From NCBI RefSeq assembly GCF_003428645.1, contig NZ_QVQH01000005.1:232992-296991 (forward strand): 64,000 bases of DNA. Direction: 5' to 3'. A model generated the notes under the pieces. It was given only the letters and a program-made list of their open reading frames with translations, did not search any database and had not been told where the DNA came from. Each line of letters opens with the position of its first letter. Within the stretch, counting starts at the first letter, position 1. Positions 1 through 10,005 of this stretch are shown here, piece after piece. This stretch comes from Geodermatophilus marinus (GTDB lineage Bacteria > Actinomycetota > Actinomycetes > Mycobacteriales > Geodermatophilaceae). A program made the position numbers and the translations under genes.

Positions 1-81
1 GGGCCGTCGCCGTCCCACGCGCCCGGCCGCGAAGCCCGCGGCGAGCAGCGCCGCGCCGACGAGCAGGCTGACTGGTTCCAC
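1..81 (-). CDS. N-terminus of a membrane-anchored protein, cut by the window edge
   Basis: A GTG at 79-81 follows a GGGAGGGA ribosome-binding site with 5 nt spacing and opens 27 codons that run off the window. They begin VEPVSLLVGAALLAAGF: one hydrophobic segment followed by an arginine cluster. This looks like a single membrane anchor with its C-terminal side in the cytoplasm. RmuC-like proteins have such a start, but the fragment is too short to name. Confidence 0.6.
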   Translation of the reverse strand, partial: MEPVSLLVGAALLAAGFAAGRVGRRRP

Positions 82-148
82 CGCTGTCCCTCCCGGTCCG
101 TGCACCCAGAACGGTAGCGCGGACCGGGAGGGGGCGGCGGCGCCCCGC

Positions 149-274
149 TCAGCCCTGGCCGCGTCCGGTGACGGCGTCGCGCATGCGGTCGAACAGGCCG
201 GCGGCGGGCCCGGTGGCCGACCGGGCGCCCTTCTCGTCGGGACCGAGCCTCGTCGTGCTCGGCCTCCTCGGCAC
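149..274 (-). CDS. possible 41-residue basic peptide
   Basis: A GTG at 272-274 sits directly behind an AGGAGG-type ribosome-binding site and opens 41 codons. The C-terminal half (GLFDRMRDAVTGRGQG) could form an amphipathic helix, and the peptide is rich in Arg and Lys. It lies between the leftward gene at the window edge and the rightward gene at 449. The family is not recognised. The clear ribosome-binding site is the main support, and the ORF could be fortuitous in DNA this GC-rich. Confidence 0.35.
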   Translation of the reverse strand: MPRRPSTTRLGPDEKGARSATGPAAGLFDRMRDAVTGRGQG

Positions 275-448
275 CGACCTCCTCCTGCACCCCTCGGCTC
301 GGGTGCCGCCCGCGGGTCGCGCCGTCCCCCACCCATCCCCGGCGAGGGGCCTGCGCACACATCCGGCCCGGTTCGATCCGCATCCCCGCCCGCAGCCGTT
401 TGCCCCGCTGCGCACCGGGCAGGAGACCAGGGTCACAGGAGGTGGACA

Positions 449-709
449 GTGCAGTCCTACGCCGTGGGGTTCGCCCGCCCGGACAGGTGGTCCAGGGGCG
501 ATCCCCGGAGGAACGACCGGCCGTGGCACGCCGTCGAGGCGCACCGACCGAGCGACGAGCTCGACGGGGAGGTCGAGCTGGCCGTCTGCGGGGCGATCGT
601 GCAGGTCTGGGGGTCCCAGCGCTGGGACCGCATCGGTGCGGGGACCAGCGCCTGCCCCGAGTGCTGGGAGCGCACCGGCGTGGTCCGCGAGCTCAGCCGG
701 GCCGGCTGA
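449..709 (+). CDS. hypothetical protein with a C-terminal CPEC motif
   Basis: This 86-residue protein starts at a GTG 5 nt after an AGGAGGTG ribosome-binding site. The N-terminal half is Arg/Asp-rich. The C-terminal half has a Cys at residue 47 and a CPEC motif near residue 70, inside the stretch QVWGSQRWDRIGAGTSACPE. Three cysteines around a short beta-like segment suggest a small metal-binding fold or a redox pair. It stands alone, convergent with the acyl-CoA dehydrogenase gene that ends 15 nt away. I do not recognise a named family. The composition and ribosome-binding site indicate a real gene. Confidence 0.65.
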   Translation: MQSYAVGFARPDRWSRGDPRRNDRPWHAVEAHRPSDELDGEVELAVCGAIVQVWGSQRWDRIGAGTSACPECWERTGVVRELSRAG

Positions 710-723
710 GCCGCCGCCCGCCG

Positions 724-1908
724 TCAGCCGGCGGGACGCCGGCCCGAGATCGCCGACAACCCGGTGATCTCGCGGCCCACGATCAGCGCCTGCACCGAGT
801 CGGTGCCCTCGAACGTGTAGATGGCCTCGATGTCGGCGTGGTGGCGGGCCACGTGGTGCTCCAGCAGGATGCCGTCGCCGCCGAGGACGTCGCGGGCGTC
901 GGCCACGACGGCGCGCGCCCGGGCGGCGCAGTGCCGCTTGGCCAGGGAGGCCATCGCGGGGGTCATCCGCCCGGCGTCGGCGAGCGTCGACAGCCGCCAG
1001 CACATGAGCTGCATGGTGGTGATGTCGGCCAGCATCCGGGCCAGCTTCTCCTGGACCAGCTGGTAGCCGGCGATCGGCTGGCCGAACTGCTCGCGGTGCA
1101 GCGCGTGCGCCAGCGCCAGCTCGTAGGAGGCCGTGGCCAGCCCGAGCGCGCGCCAGGCGACGGTGTAGCGGGTGCGGTCGAGCACCTGGGACACGTCCTT
1201 GAACGACCTGCAGTTCGCCAGCCGGTTCTCCACCGGCACCCGCACCCCGTCGAGGGTCAGCTCGGCCTGCCACACGGCCCGCAGGGCGGTCTTGCCCGTC
1301 ATCACGGTCGCCGAGAAGCCCGGCGTCCCCTTCTCGACGACGTAGCCGCCGACCGCGCCGTCCTCACCCCGGGCCCAGATGATCACCAGGTCGGCGATCG
1401 ACCCGTTGCCGATCCACTTCTTCCGCCCGTCCAGGACGTAGTGGTCGCCGTCCCGCCGGGCCGAGGTCTCCAGCGCGACGGCGTCGGAGCCGTGCTGCGG
1501 CTCGGTGAGGCCGAAGGCCCCGATCAGCTCCATGCGGGCCATGGCCGGCAGCCACCGCTCGCGCTGCTCCTCGTCGCCGAGGAGCGCGATCGACTGCATG
1601 GCGAGGAAGCTGTGCACCCCGTTGAACGTGCCGATGCTGCCGTCGGCGCGGGCCAGCTCGGCGGCCACCAGCCCGGCGGCCACGGCGCTCATGCCCGGGG
1701 AGCCGTAGCCCCGGACCGTGCCGCCGGCGATGCCGAGCTCGGCGAACCGGGGCACCAGGTCGACGGGGAACTCCGCCCGTTCCCACCAGTCGTTGACGTA
1801 CGGCGTCACCTCCCGCGCGCAGAAGGCGCGGACCCGGTCGCGGATCCCTACCTCCTCCGGGGAGAGGAGGTCCTCCAGGGCGTAGAAGTCCGGGCTCGGC
1901 TCGCTCAC
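724..1908 (-). CDS. acyl-CoA dehydrogenase, glutaryl-CoA dehydrogenase type
   Basis: This 394-residue FAD flavoprotein has the full acyl-CoA dehydrogenase fold. The signature GLTEPQHGSDAVALETSARR lies near residues 133-152, and the C-terminal four-helix domain carries FEGTDSVQALIVGREITG. The Glu of FEGT (E367) is the expected catalytic base. The FEGT...ALIVGREITG ending is typical of glutaryl-CoA dehydrogenases, which oxidise and decarboxylate glutaryl-CoA to crotonyl-CoA in lysine and tryptophan breakdown. Assignment within the wider family is inference because no glutarate or lysine genes adjoin it. The ATG start gives a normal family length. The gene is monocistronic and diverges from the potassium-channel gene about 95 nt away. 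Confidence 0.9.
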   Translation of the reverse strand: MSEPSPDFYALEDLLSPEEVGIRDRVRAFCAREVTPYVNDWWERAEFPVDLVPRFAELGIAGGTVRGYGSPGMSAVAAGLVAAELARADGSIGTFNGVHSFLAMQSIALLGDEEQRERWLPAMARMELIGAFGLTEPQHGSDAVALETSARRDGDHYVLDGRKKWIGNGSIADLVIIWARGEDGAVGGYVVEKGTPGFSATVMTGKTALRAVWQAELTLDGVRVPVENRLANCRSFKDVSQVLDRTRYTVAWRALGLATASYELALAHALHREQFGQPIAGYQLVQEKLARMLADITTMQLMCWRLSTLADAGRMTPAMASLAKRHCAARARAVVADARDVLGGDGILLEHHVARHHADIEAIYTFEGTDSVQALIVGREITGLSAISGRRPAG

Positions 1909-2003
1909 GCGACCGACGCTACGGCCGGGCGCCCCCCGCCGCCCGTCGCAGCGGCCGGTCGGCCCCCGGAGGCGGTAGCGTCCCCCGGTCGCCGTCCGAG
2001 GGG

Positions 2004-3041
2004 GTGCCCGTGCCGTTCCTGCTCCAGCGGCTGCTGCGCACCGCGCGGCTGCGGCTGGCGGGGTGGCGGCTGCCCCTGGCGGTGGCGCTGGCGGTGTTCC
2101 TGACGAGCTGGCTGGCCATGGTGCTGGTCGAGCCGGCCGGCAGCGCGATCGTGCGGCCGGACACCTACTGGTGGTACTTCGTCATCACCGCCGCCACCGT
2201 CGGGTACGGCGACGTCTTCCCCGCCTCCCTCGGCGGCCGCGTCGTCGGCGCCTACGTCGTCGTCGGCGGCATCGTCACGCTCACCCTGCTGTTCACCGAG
2301 CTGGCCTCCGGGCTGCAGTCGGTGCGGAGCCGACGCCTGAGGGGGCTGGTCGACCTGGACCTCACCGACCACGTCGTGCTGCTCGGCTACACCCCCGGCC
2401 GCACCGGCCGGATCGTCGCCGAGCTCACCGCCGAGGCCGGCTCCCGGGTGGTGCTGTGCGCCTGGGACGACGTGACCGAGGACCCCCTCCCCGAGCGGGC
2501 GGAGGTGCAGTTCGTGCGCGGCGACCTCACCTCCGAGGACGTGATGGCGCGCGCGGCGGTGGCCCGAGCCCGCACGGCGGTCGTCGACGCCCGCGACGAC
2601 AACGAGACCCTCGCCGTCGCGCTGGCCGTGGTTCACGCCAACCCCGGCATCCACCTGGTGGCCGCGCTGCGCGACCTGTCCCGGCTCTCGGTGCTGCGCT
2701 ACGTCTCCCCGACGGTGCAGGCGGTGCAGTGGCACATGCCCTACCTGCTGACCGAGGAGGCCACCGACCCCGGCATCGCGCAGGTCTACAACGACCTGAT
2801 GACCAGCGGCGGGCACGGCAACACGTACTCCGCGCGGGTGCCGCCGGGCTTCCCGCACACCACGTTCGGGGCCTGCCAGACCTGGTTCGGGCAGACCTTC
2901 GGGGCGACCGTGCTGGCGCTGCGCACGGCGGAGGGGCTGACCGTGAGCCCGGCCTGGGCGGCCCCGGTGCCGGCGGGCTCGACGCTGTACTACGTCGCCC
3001 CCCGCCGGGTCGACGCCGGGCGGCTGGCCGCCGGCCGCTGA
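2004..3041 (+). CDS. two-TM potassium channel with RCK/TrkA-N domain
   Basis: This 345-residue membrane protein has TM1 near residues 23-42, a pore loop with the selectivity filter TVGYGD at 65-70, and TM2 near 79-100. A cytoplasmic Rossmann-type RCK (TrkA-N) domain follows from about 120, with the nucleotide-binding loop GYTPGRTG. The plan matches MthK-like prokaryotic K+ channels gated by a ligand bound to the RCK ring. Two in-frame GTG codons, 2004 and 2010, could start the protein and differ by two residues. Upstream, TAGCGT near 1976 could be a -10 element. The next gene is convergent. Confidence 0.88.
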   Translation: MPVPFLLQRLLRTARLRLAGWRLPLAVALAVFLTSWLAMVLVEPAGSAIVRPDTYWWYFVITAATVGYGDVFPASLGGRVVGAYVVVGGIVTLTLLFTELASGLQSVRSRRLRGLVDLDLTDHVVLLGYTPGRTGRIVAELTAEAGSRVVLCAWDDVTEDPLPERAEVQFVRGDLTSEDVMARAAVARARTAVVDARDDNETLAVALAVVHANPGIHLVAALRDLSRLSVLRYVSPTVQAVQWHMPYLLTEEATDPGIAQVYNDLMTSGGHGNTYSARVPPGFPHTTFGACQTWFGQTFGATVLALRTAEGLTVSPAWAAPVPAGSTLYYVAPRRVDAGRLAAGR

Positions 3042-3072
3042 GCGCCCGGCCGCGCGCCGCGCCCGCCGTCGG

Positions 3073-3585
3073 TCAGGCCTCGAGCAGGCCGCGGGCGTAG
3101 CCGATCTGACCGAGGTGCTGCAGGTCGTCGGAGAGCACGCTGACCAGGCGGACGCCGAGGGTCACCGGCGGGTCCCAGCGCTCGTCGACGACCCGGTCGA
3201 GGTCGGCGTCGGTGAGTCCGCCCAGGAACTCCGCCGTCCGGGCGTGCACGGCCTCGGAGTACCCGAGCAGCAGGTCGGCCGAGGGCACGCGGACGGCGGC
3301 GACCTCGTCGCGGCTCATCCCGTAGCCGGTCGCCGCGGTGTCGACCGGGAGGGCGAACCGGTCAGCCCACCCGGCGGCGGTCCACACCTGCTCGGTGCCG
3401 GCCGCGTCGGCGACGTGGTCGTCCTGCACGCGCAGCAGGTGCCAGGCCAGCCAGCCGACCGGGTTGGCGTCCGGGCCGGGACGCTGCGCCAGCCGGTCGG
3501 CGTCCAGGCCGCGCAGCGCACCCCCCAGCGTCGCGGCGACCTGCTCGTAGGCGTAGGTCAGGAGGGTCCGGCTGTCCACGGTCAC
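3073..3585 (-). CDS. DinB/maleylpyruvate-isomerase-like four-helix protein
   Basis: This 170-residue protein belongs to the DinB/MDMPI-like metal-dependent superfamily. WLAWHLLRVQDDHVAD (near residue 45) supplies the first histidine pair, and the C-terminal DDLQHLGQIGYARGLLE supplies another His. Such proteins typically transfer or use low-molecular-weight thiols, mycothiol in actinobacteria. The substrate here is unknown. Its GTG start overlaps the TGA of the upstream lipoprotein gene in a GTGA arrangement, so the two are probably translationally coupled. Whether that implies a shared role is unclear. Confidence 0.75.
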   Translation of the reverse strand: MTVDSRTLLTYAYEQVAATLGGALRGLDADRLAQRPGPDANPVGWLAWHLLRVQDDHVADAAGTEQVWTAAGWADRFALPVDTAATGYGMSRDEVAAVRVPSADLLLGYSEAVHARTAEFLGGLTDADLDRVVDERWDPPVTLGVRLVSVLSDDLQHLGQIGYARGLLEA

Positions 3586-5018
3586 CCCACCTCCGCGGCG
3601 CCGATGACCTCGCCGGCGTCGTCGAGGGCCTCGACGCGGAGCTCGTCGGCGCCCTCGGGTACCGGCAGCTCCGTCTCGAAGCCGTCCCGGGGCACCGGGT
3701 CGGCCTCGACGCCGTCGGCGACCAGCCGCCACGCGGCCACCTCCGTGGCGCCGTTCCAGCTGGCGAACACCGTGTCACCGTCGCGGACGGCGTCCGGGTC
3801 GGTCGTCGGCCGCCCCGTCCACGGGGCCCGGTCGGCCCGGTAGTTGTCGCCGCTGCCCAGCGCGGCGTCGTAGCGCAGGGTGCCGTCGGGGGCGAACTCC
3901 GACCAGAAGCTCCGCGACCCCCACCCGACGACCACGGTGCCGTCGGGCAGCTGCTGGAAGCTGCCCTGGCTGCCGGCCAGCCGGTCGTCGTCGGGCGGGA
4001 GGTACTCGGTGACCAGCGTCGCGGTGCGGGCGGTCTCGTCGAGGGCCAGCCGCAGCCCCCGGGACACCGGCCCGACGTCGGGCTCGGACTGGTTGTCGAA
4101 GAGGGTCAGCGTGCCGTCGGGCTGCCGCTCGGCGTCGTGCTGCCAGGCGAACTCGGTGCCCGGGCCCATGGCGAAGTCGCTGCCCTCCCCGCCGAGGGTC
4201 CACAGCACCTCGCCGGTGGTGCGGTCGAGGTCGTAGACGGCCCACGTGTTGCGGGCCGAGACGAGCAGCGAGCCGTCGGCGTCCACGGACATGGAGTTGA
4301 CGTGGAACCAGTCGAACGGGTCCTCCTCGGTGCCCTCGCCCTCCTCGAACTCCGACGCGGTCTCCTCGAGGGGGACGTGGTCGCGGGCCGACCACTCGAA
4401 CACCACCTCGCCGGTGGCCACGTCGACCTCCTGGATGAGGTTGTCGTAGACCCAGCCGTCCTCCGGTCCGCCGACGGAGGTGAGGTCGGCGGGCTCGGCG
4501 ACGTAGGCCGGGATCAGCATGGTGCCCTCGGGCGTGAGCCGACCCTCGTGGAAGTCGGCCTGCCCGGAGCCGACATCGCCCCCGGTGGTGACGGTCGCGA
4601 CCTCCTCGTAGGAGGTGTCGACGATGTGGAACTCGCCCCAGCCGACGCCGATCTCCTGCTCGCCCTCCCACCAGGTGAGCACCGGCTCGCCCTGGTACTC
4701 CTGGATCCGCACGTCGAAGGCGCTGCCCTCGGTGGGGTGCACCCAGAGCGGCTCACCCGCGGCGTCGACGAGCAGCGGTCCGGTGTGCGGCGCGTCATCG
4801 CCCTTGGGGCCGAGGGCGAGCACGGTGCCGTCCTCCGCGCGGGGGGTGCCGGTCACGGTGACCTTCGGGGGGGTGAGGTCCGGCCGGCTGACGAAGGTCC
4901 AGTGCGGTCCCGGCTCGGACGCCTCCTCGTCGGCGGCCTCGGACGTGGAGCAGGCCGGCAGCAGGAGCAGGCCGGCGGCGACGAGCAGCGGTGCGCGTCG
5001 GCGGGAGAGCACGTGCAT
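3582..5018 (-). CDS. arylsulfotransferase-family (ASST-like) lipoprotein
   Basis: This 478-residue protein has a lipoprotein signal: MHVLSRRRAP, a hydrophobic core, then LLPAC with the lipidated Cys at 23. The mature part is a beta-propeller of the Arylsulfotran_2/ASST type, with repeated blades such as DLDRTTGEVLWTLGGEGSDF and the His-bearing segment FAWQHDAERQPDGTLTLFDN. Family members are either aryl sulfotransferases or sugar/ligand-binding propellers. I infer an extracytoplasmic, membrane-tethered propeller and do not assert catalysis. The gene starts 2 nt after the stop of a membrane Ser/Thr kinase and overlaps the next gene by 4 nt, so all three look like one operon. Confidence 0.82.
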   Translation of the reverse strand: MHVLSRRRAPLLVAAGLLLLPACSTSEAADEEASEPGPHWTFVSRPDLTPPKVTVTGTPRAEDGTVLALGPKGDDAPHTGPLLVDAAGEPLWVHPTEGSAFDVRIQEYQGEPVLTWWEGEQEIGVGWGEFHIVDTSYEEVATVTTGGDVGSGQADFHEGRLTPEGTMLIPAYVAEPADLTSVGGPEDGWVYDNLIQEVDVATGEVVFEWSARDHVPLEETASEFEEGEGTEEDPFDWFHVNSMSVDADGSLLVSARNTWAVYDLDRTTGEVLWTLGGEGSDFAMGPGTEFAWQHDAERQPDGTLTLFDNQSEPDVGPVSRGLRLALDETARTATLVTEYLPPDDDRLAGSQGSFQQLPDGTVVVGWGSRSFWSEFAPDGTLRYDAALGSGDNYRADRAPWTGRPTTDPDAVRDGDTVFASWNGATEVAAWRLVADGVEADPVPRDGFETELPVPEGADELRVEALDDAGEVIGAAEVG

Positions 5019-5020
5019 GG

Positions 5021-6279
<1,259 letters not shown>

Positions 6280-6289
<10 letters not shown>

Positions 6290-6408
6290 TCCGGGCGCTC
6301 GGCCGCGCCGCCGTCGCTCTGGGCCTCGAGCTCCGCGGCCTGCTCGGGCGTGGCCATCTCGAGGGCGATGTCCCGGGGTTCTGGGGTGTCGGGGTCCGGA
6401 GTCGTCAT
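6280..6408 (-). CDS. small acidic 42-residue protein before the kinase
   Basis: An ATG at 6406-6408 opens 42 codons beginning MTTPDPDTPEPRDIALEM and ending AAERPEWD. The product is strongly acidic with one Ala/Glu-rich helix. It overlaps the kinase start by 10 nt and probably leads that operon. No family is recognised. Threonines at positions 2, 3 and 8 are conceivable kinase substrates, but this is only a suggestion from proximity. Confidence 0.55.
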
Positions 6409-6568
6409 GGGGTCAGACTGCCGCAGACCAGGCCCGCGTGCCCTGTCGTGGTCGACGGGTCCTCCGGCCCCGGGCCACGTCGACCGAGGACCCTGCCCCC
6501 GCGACCGCCGCCCCGGGGAGGCTGGGCGCGGGCGGGCGGAGGGCCCCACCGGCGGTGGGAGGCGGGAC

Positions 6569-7090
6569 ATGGCCGGGGAACCGGGTACGGGACGCGGAAC
6601 CGCGGGACGCGTGGTCGTCGGTGTCGACGGGTCGGCCGGGGCGCGCGCAGCGCTGCGGTTCGCCGCCGAGGACGCCGTGCGCCGCGGTGTCCCGCTGGAG
6701 GCCGTCGCCGCCTACCGGCCGCCCGAGGCGTGGATGGACTTCTACGCGATCGGGGAGTACGAGCCGGACCGCGCCCGGACAGCCGCGGAGGAGCAGGCGC
6801 GCAGGCACGTGGACGAGGTGCTCGGGGAGCTGACCGGGCCGGCCCCCGACGTCCGGGTCACCGCGGTCCAGGGCGCGGCCGCCGACGTCCTGGTCGACGC
6901 GTCGACCGGTGCCGACCTGCTCGTCGTGGGCAGCCGCGGGCACGGTGGCTTCTCCAGCGTCCTGCTCGGGTCGGTGGGCATGCACTGCGTGCTGCACGCC
7001 TCCTGCCCGGTGACCGTCGTCCACTCGGCGGAGGCGCACGGGACCCGGATCCGGCTGCGCCGCCAGCACGGCCGGGAGCCGGTCTCCTGA
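6569..7090 (+). CDS. universal stress protein (UspA family)
   Basis: This 173-residue single-domain Usp has the first strand VVVGVDGSAGARAALRFAA and the ATP-binding signature VVGSRGHGGFSSVLLGSVG near residues 121-139, followed by CPVTVV. The G-2x-G-9x-G(S) pattern suggests the nucleotide-binding class. The ATG lies 6 nt after a GGGAGG ribosome-binding site. The gene is divergent from the kinase operon. Such proteins are typically induced by stress or dormancy in actinobacteria. Confidence 0.9.
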   Translation: MAGEPGTGRGTAGRVVVGVDGSAGARAALRFAAEDAVRRGVPLEAVAAYRPPEAWMDFYAIGEYEPDRARTAAEEQARRHVDEVLGELTGPAPDVRVTAVQGAAADVLVDASTGADLLVVGSRGHGGFSSVLLGSVGMHCVLHASCPVTVVHSAEAHGTRIRLRRQHGREPVS

Positions 7091-7140
7091 GCGACACCAC
7101 TGCGGGGGAAGCGGCCCCGGCGGCGGGGGCGGATCCCCCC

Positions 7141-7599
7141 GTGGTGCGGGCGGCCACGCCCGCGGACGCCGCCGCGGTGGCGGGCGTGCACGCCCGGGCC
7201 GGTCGCGCAGCGTGGTCGTCCTTCCTCGGGGACGTGCTCGCCGAACCGGACGTCGCGACGTGGGCCGCGCGGGTGACCGAACCGGGCTTCGTGGTGGCCG
7301 AGCGGACCGGGCGGGTCGTGGCCTTCGCCCGTGCCGACGAGCAGGCCGGCGAGGTGGCCCTGCTCTACGTCGACCCCGACGAGCAGGGGCGCGGCACCGG
7401 CCGGCTGCTGCTGGGGCTCGTCCTCGACCGGCTGCGGGCCGCCGGTCACGCGGTGGCGCGGCTGCGCACCGAGGAGCGCAACACCGGCCCGCGGCGCTTC
7501 TACGAGGCCGAGGGCTTCGTCTCGACCGGCGAGGTGCTCGAGCGCACGTGGCACGGCCGGTCGCTTCGGGAGGTCTGGTACGCCCGGCCGCTGCTCTGA
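7141..7599 (+). CDS. GNAT-family N-acetyltransferase
   Basis: This protein of about 152 residues is a GCN5-related acetyltransferase. Its acetyl-CoA loop is VDPDEQGRGTGRLLLGLVLD, followed by ARLRTEERNTGPRRFYEAEGF, the classic motif A/B arrangement. The start is uncertain. GTG 7141 immediately precedes the conserved VRAATPADAAAV, which is where the fold begins. The same frame stays open back to the Usp stop, so a rarer upstream start coupled to usp is possible. The substrate is unknown. Confidence 0.82.
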   Translation: MVRAATPADAAAVAGVHARAGRAAWSSFLGDVLAEPDVATWAARVTEPGFVVAERTGRVVAFARADEQAGEVALLYVDPDEQGRGTGRLLLGLVLDRLRAAGHAVARLRTEERNTGPRRFYEAEGFVSTGEVLERTWHGRSLREVWYARPLL

Positions 7600-7781
7600 C
7601 CGCCGCGCTCCGCTCCGCACCCGACCCTTCGCAGCACCGAGTACGACCCGCTCACCCCGGCGGCCCTCCTGCCGGGCAGGTCTCGCTGCCGGGTACGCCG
7701 AGTGCCCGGCGCACGGGTGGGTGCGCCGGGTCGGCCGGTGCGCGGTGGTGCCGTGGTGCCGTGGTGCCGGGACCTTGGCGG

Positions 7782-8996
7782 TCAGGCAGCGGCGAGGGGT
7801 TGGGGGATGCGGATCTCGGTGCCGTCGGGGCGCCAGGTGCGCCAGGCGCCGTCGGGTTGCCGTTCGACGCGGAAGCCGTGGTGGACCTTGGTGTGGTGCC
7901 GCTCGCACAACAGGGCGCTGTTGGCCAGCGAGGTCTCCCCGCCGAGGGCCCACTCGAGTAGGTGGTGCACGTCGCACCAGTGGGTCGGGGCGGTGCAGCC
8001 GGTGAACACGCACCCGCGGTCGCGCCGCTCCACCGCTCTGCGCAGGTGCGGGGGCACCACCCGGTGGGTGCGCCCGACGTCCAGCGGGGCCCCGTCGGGA
8101 CCCAGCACGATGCGGGTGACCGCCCCGTCGCAGGCCAGCCAGCGGGCCCGGGCGGCGGAGACGGTGGCGCCGAAGCCCAGCTCCGCAGCACCCGGGCCGG
8201 GGGCGGGGTCGACGAGGTCTTCGGCGTTGATGACGACGGCGACGTGCGGTTTGACCGTGCGCAGCACCGGCAGGGTGCCGGCGGCGAGCTGGGTGTCGCA
8301 GAGCTGGACGAGGGCGTCGGCCTGCCGCTGGGGGCGGGTGCGCTCGTCGCCGGCGCACCGCCCGGCCTGCAGGATGCTCTCCAGGGCGGCCTGCAGCTTC
8401 TCCCCGCCGGCGGCGTCGAGGTCGAACCGGCCGGTGAGCGTGCCGTCGGCGTGCCGGACGAGGGAGAGGCGGCGGCCCTCGGTGGGGTCGGGTTCGGGGC
8501 CGTCGGGGTCCAGGCCGGCCAGGTAGTGCCGCACGACCTGCACCAGGTCGGCGTGCGGGCGCGCGGCGGCGACGCCGGTGAGCAGCCGGTCGATCTCCCC
8601 GAGCTCCACGCCGGCGGCCGCGGCGGCGGCCAGGTTCTTGTCGGCGGCCACCGGCGCCACCGTCGCGACGGCCTCGGCCGACACCGCCCCGGCGGCGTGC
8701 GCCTCCGCCAGCGCGGGCAGGTGCTCCAGCGCCCGCCCGGCCCGGACCAGCCCGGCCCCCGCGGAGGGGCTCAGCCGCCCGTGCCCGCGCAGCCAGGAGG
8801 CCATGGTCTTCAGCCCGTCGACCTCCGCCGCGCCGGCCAGCTCGCAGGCCCGCACGGTGCGGGCGACCTCGGCGGCGATCCGGTGCTGGGCGACCAGCAG
8901 TCCACCCAGGCGTTCCAGCAGCTCCGGGCCGAACGCCGAGGCCAGCCCGGCCCCGGCCAGCCCGTCGATCGCCGCGCACAGGTCCTCCACCGTCAC
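7782..8996 (-). CDS. DUF222 / HNH endonuclease (13E12 repeat family)
   Basis: This 404-residue protein has an N-terminal helical DUF222 domain (about 5-300) and a C-terminal HNH nuclease near 330-385. The nuclease reads CVFTGCTAPTHWCDVHHLLE, then GGETSLANSALLCERHH. The paired Cys and the WCDVHH histidines match the metal-binding and catalytic residues. The family is expanded in Geodermatophilaceae and corresponds to mycobacterial REP13E12 proteins, several of which belong to the LexA regulon. A LexA-like palindrome lies 22-37 nt before the start. The biological role is unsettled; DNA damage response or mobile-element biology is likely. Confidence 0.92.
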   Translation of the reverse strand: MTVEDLCAAIDGLAGAGLASAFGPELLERLGGLLVAQHRIAAEVARTVRACELAGAAEVDGLKTMASWLRGHGRLSPSAGAGLVRAGRALEHLPALAEAHAAGAVSAEAVATVAPVAADKNLAAAAAAGVELGEIDRLLTGVAAARPHADLVQVVRHYLAGLDPDGPEPDPTEGRRLSLVRHADGTLTGRFDLDAAGGEKLQAALESILQAGRCAGDERTRPQRQADALVQLCDTQLAAGTLPVLRTVKPHVAVVINAEDLVDPAPGPGAAELGFGATVSAARARWLACDGAVTRIVLGPDGAPLDVGRTHRVVPPHLRRAVERRDRGCVFTGCTAPTHWCDVHHLLEWALGGETSLANSALLCERHHTKVHHGFRVERQPDGAWRTWRPDGTEIRIPQPLAAA

Positions 8997-9017
8997 CGCA
9001 CCTCCCTGCCCCGCCCA

Positions 9018-9033
9018 TCGAACACGTGTACGA
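9018..9033 (-). promoter_or_regulatory. LexA/SOS-like operator of the HNH gene
   Basis: TCGAACACGTGTACGA matches the actinobacterial SOS box TCGAAC-N4-GTTCGA at 11 of 12 conserved positions. It lies 22-37 nt before the HNH start codon, just downstream of TAGTAT (complement of about 9036-9041), a plausible -10 element on the same strand. LexA bound here would cover the transcription start. Confidence 0.6.
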
Positions 9034-9424
9034 ATACTATCGCCGGTCGGTGGTCACCGCAGCATGAATCCCCAGGTCAGCAGGCTGTCCACAGATCCAT
9101 GCCGAGGGTTGACGCGGCTCTGGTAGGGGCTCCACCGGCCCAGCGGGCAAGGGCCGCGGTAGCGGCCCGAGCAGCGAGGCCGGCATGCACGCCGGCGCTC
9201 CACCTCACGCGGCGCCCGCCGGCCGGGTGATCCGCGCGGGCCACGCCAGGTGCTGCAGGCAGTGCGCAAGGGCCCGCGATTCCCGCCGGGAAGGGACCCC
9301 GGCCCCAGCCGGAGGAAGGCATGCCCGCTCGGGAGGTGAACCCCCGCCCGGGACGTGCACGCCGCCGTCCGGCAGGCGAACGCCCCGCCCGGGAGGCTCG
9401 CGCCCCGGGAGCGGGGAGGACCGC
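9034..9424. other. non-coding stretch with a degenerate ~20-bp repeat
   Basis: No credible gene is seen. At 9323-9410 a motif of the form CCCGCCCGGGA-N9-10 recurs about five times, with steps of 19, 21, 20 and 16 nt. The rest is unremarkable GC-rich DNA between two leftward genes. Confidence 0.45.
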
Positions 9425-9925
9425 TCAGGCCGGCGAGGCCAGCCAGCGGCGGAGCACCTCGTCCTCTCGCCGCAGCACCACCAGGGCCAGCTCCCGGACG
9501 GCGGCCTCCGCCTGCCGGCCCACGAAGGGCGCGTCGACCTCGGCCTCACCGGTGACCGTGGAGCGGGTGCCGTCGTCGACCGCCGCCAGCCTCCGCTCGC
9601 CCCGGACCGCCACCGACCGCCCGAACACCTCGGCCTGCACGTCGAGCAGCCCGCGGTGCGCGCCGTCGGGCGAGCGCGTCCAGCTCCGCCGGTCGACGAC
9701 GGCCACCTCGCGGCCGACGAAGCGGGCGAACACCGACGGGACGCCGGTCGTGGGGACCAGCAGGCGCACCGCCGTCCGCGGGCCGTCGTCGGACTCCTCG
9801 GCCGACACGCCCTGCAGCTGCGCCCCCAGCGACCGGGCCACGTCGCGGAGGAACACCTCGTCGGTGAGGACGGCCAGGACCTCGTCGGGGGAGCCGGCGA
9901 GCAGGGCGGTGTGGTCGATGGGCAC
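9425..9925 (-). CDS. DUF2505 family protein
   Basis: This 166-residue protein matches the actinobacterial DUF2505 pattern, a START/SRPBCC-like helix-grip fold. It opens with a helix (SPDEVLAVLTDEVFLRDVAR), and long beta strands follow (TAVRLLVPTTGVPSVFARFV), ending in a helix. Such folds bind hydrophobic ligands, but no function is established for this family. It is monocistronic and diverges from the VOC gene 80 nt away. Confidence 0.75.
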   Translation of the reverse strand: MPIDHTALLAGSPDEVLAVLTDEVFLRDVARSLGAQLQGVSAEESDDGPRTAVRLLVPTTGVPSVFARFVGREVAVVDRRSWTRSPDGAHRGLLDVQAEVFGRSVAVRGERRLAAVDDGTRSTVTGEAEVDAPFVGRQAEAAVRELALVVLRREDEVLRRWLASPA

Positions 9926-10005
9926 GCCGCAGTGTCCGCCGAGCGCCGCACCGGGCGCGCGGCGGGGGTGGTGCCCGCGGCGGGCGCGGGTCTAGCGTCC
10001 GCGCC

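Noticed and set aside
2063..3100. 345-residue plus-strand ORF overlapping the potassium channel
   Set aside because: Arg/Pro-rich shadow in another frame. The channel frame has the TVGYGD filter and the RCK domain.
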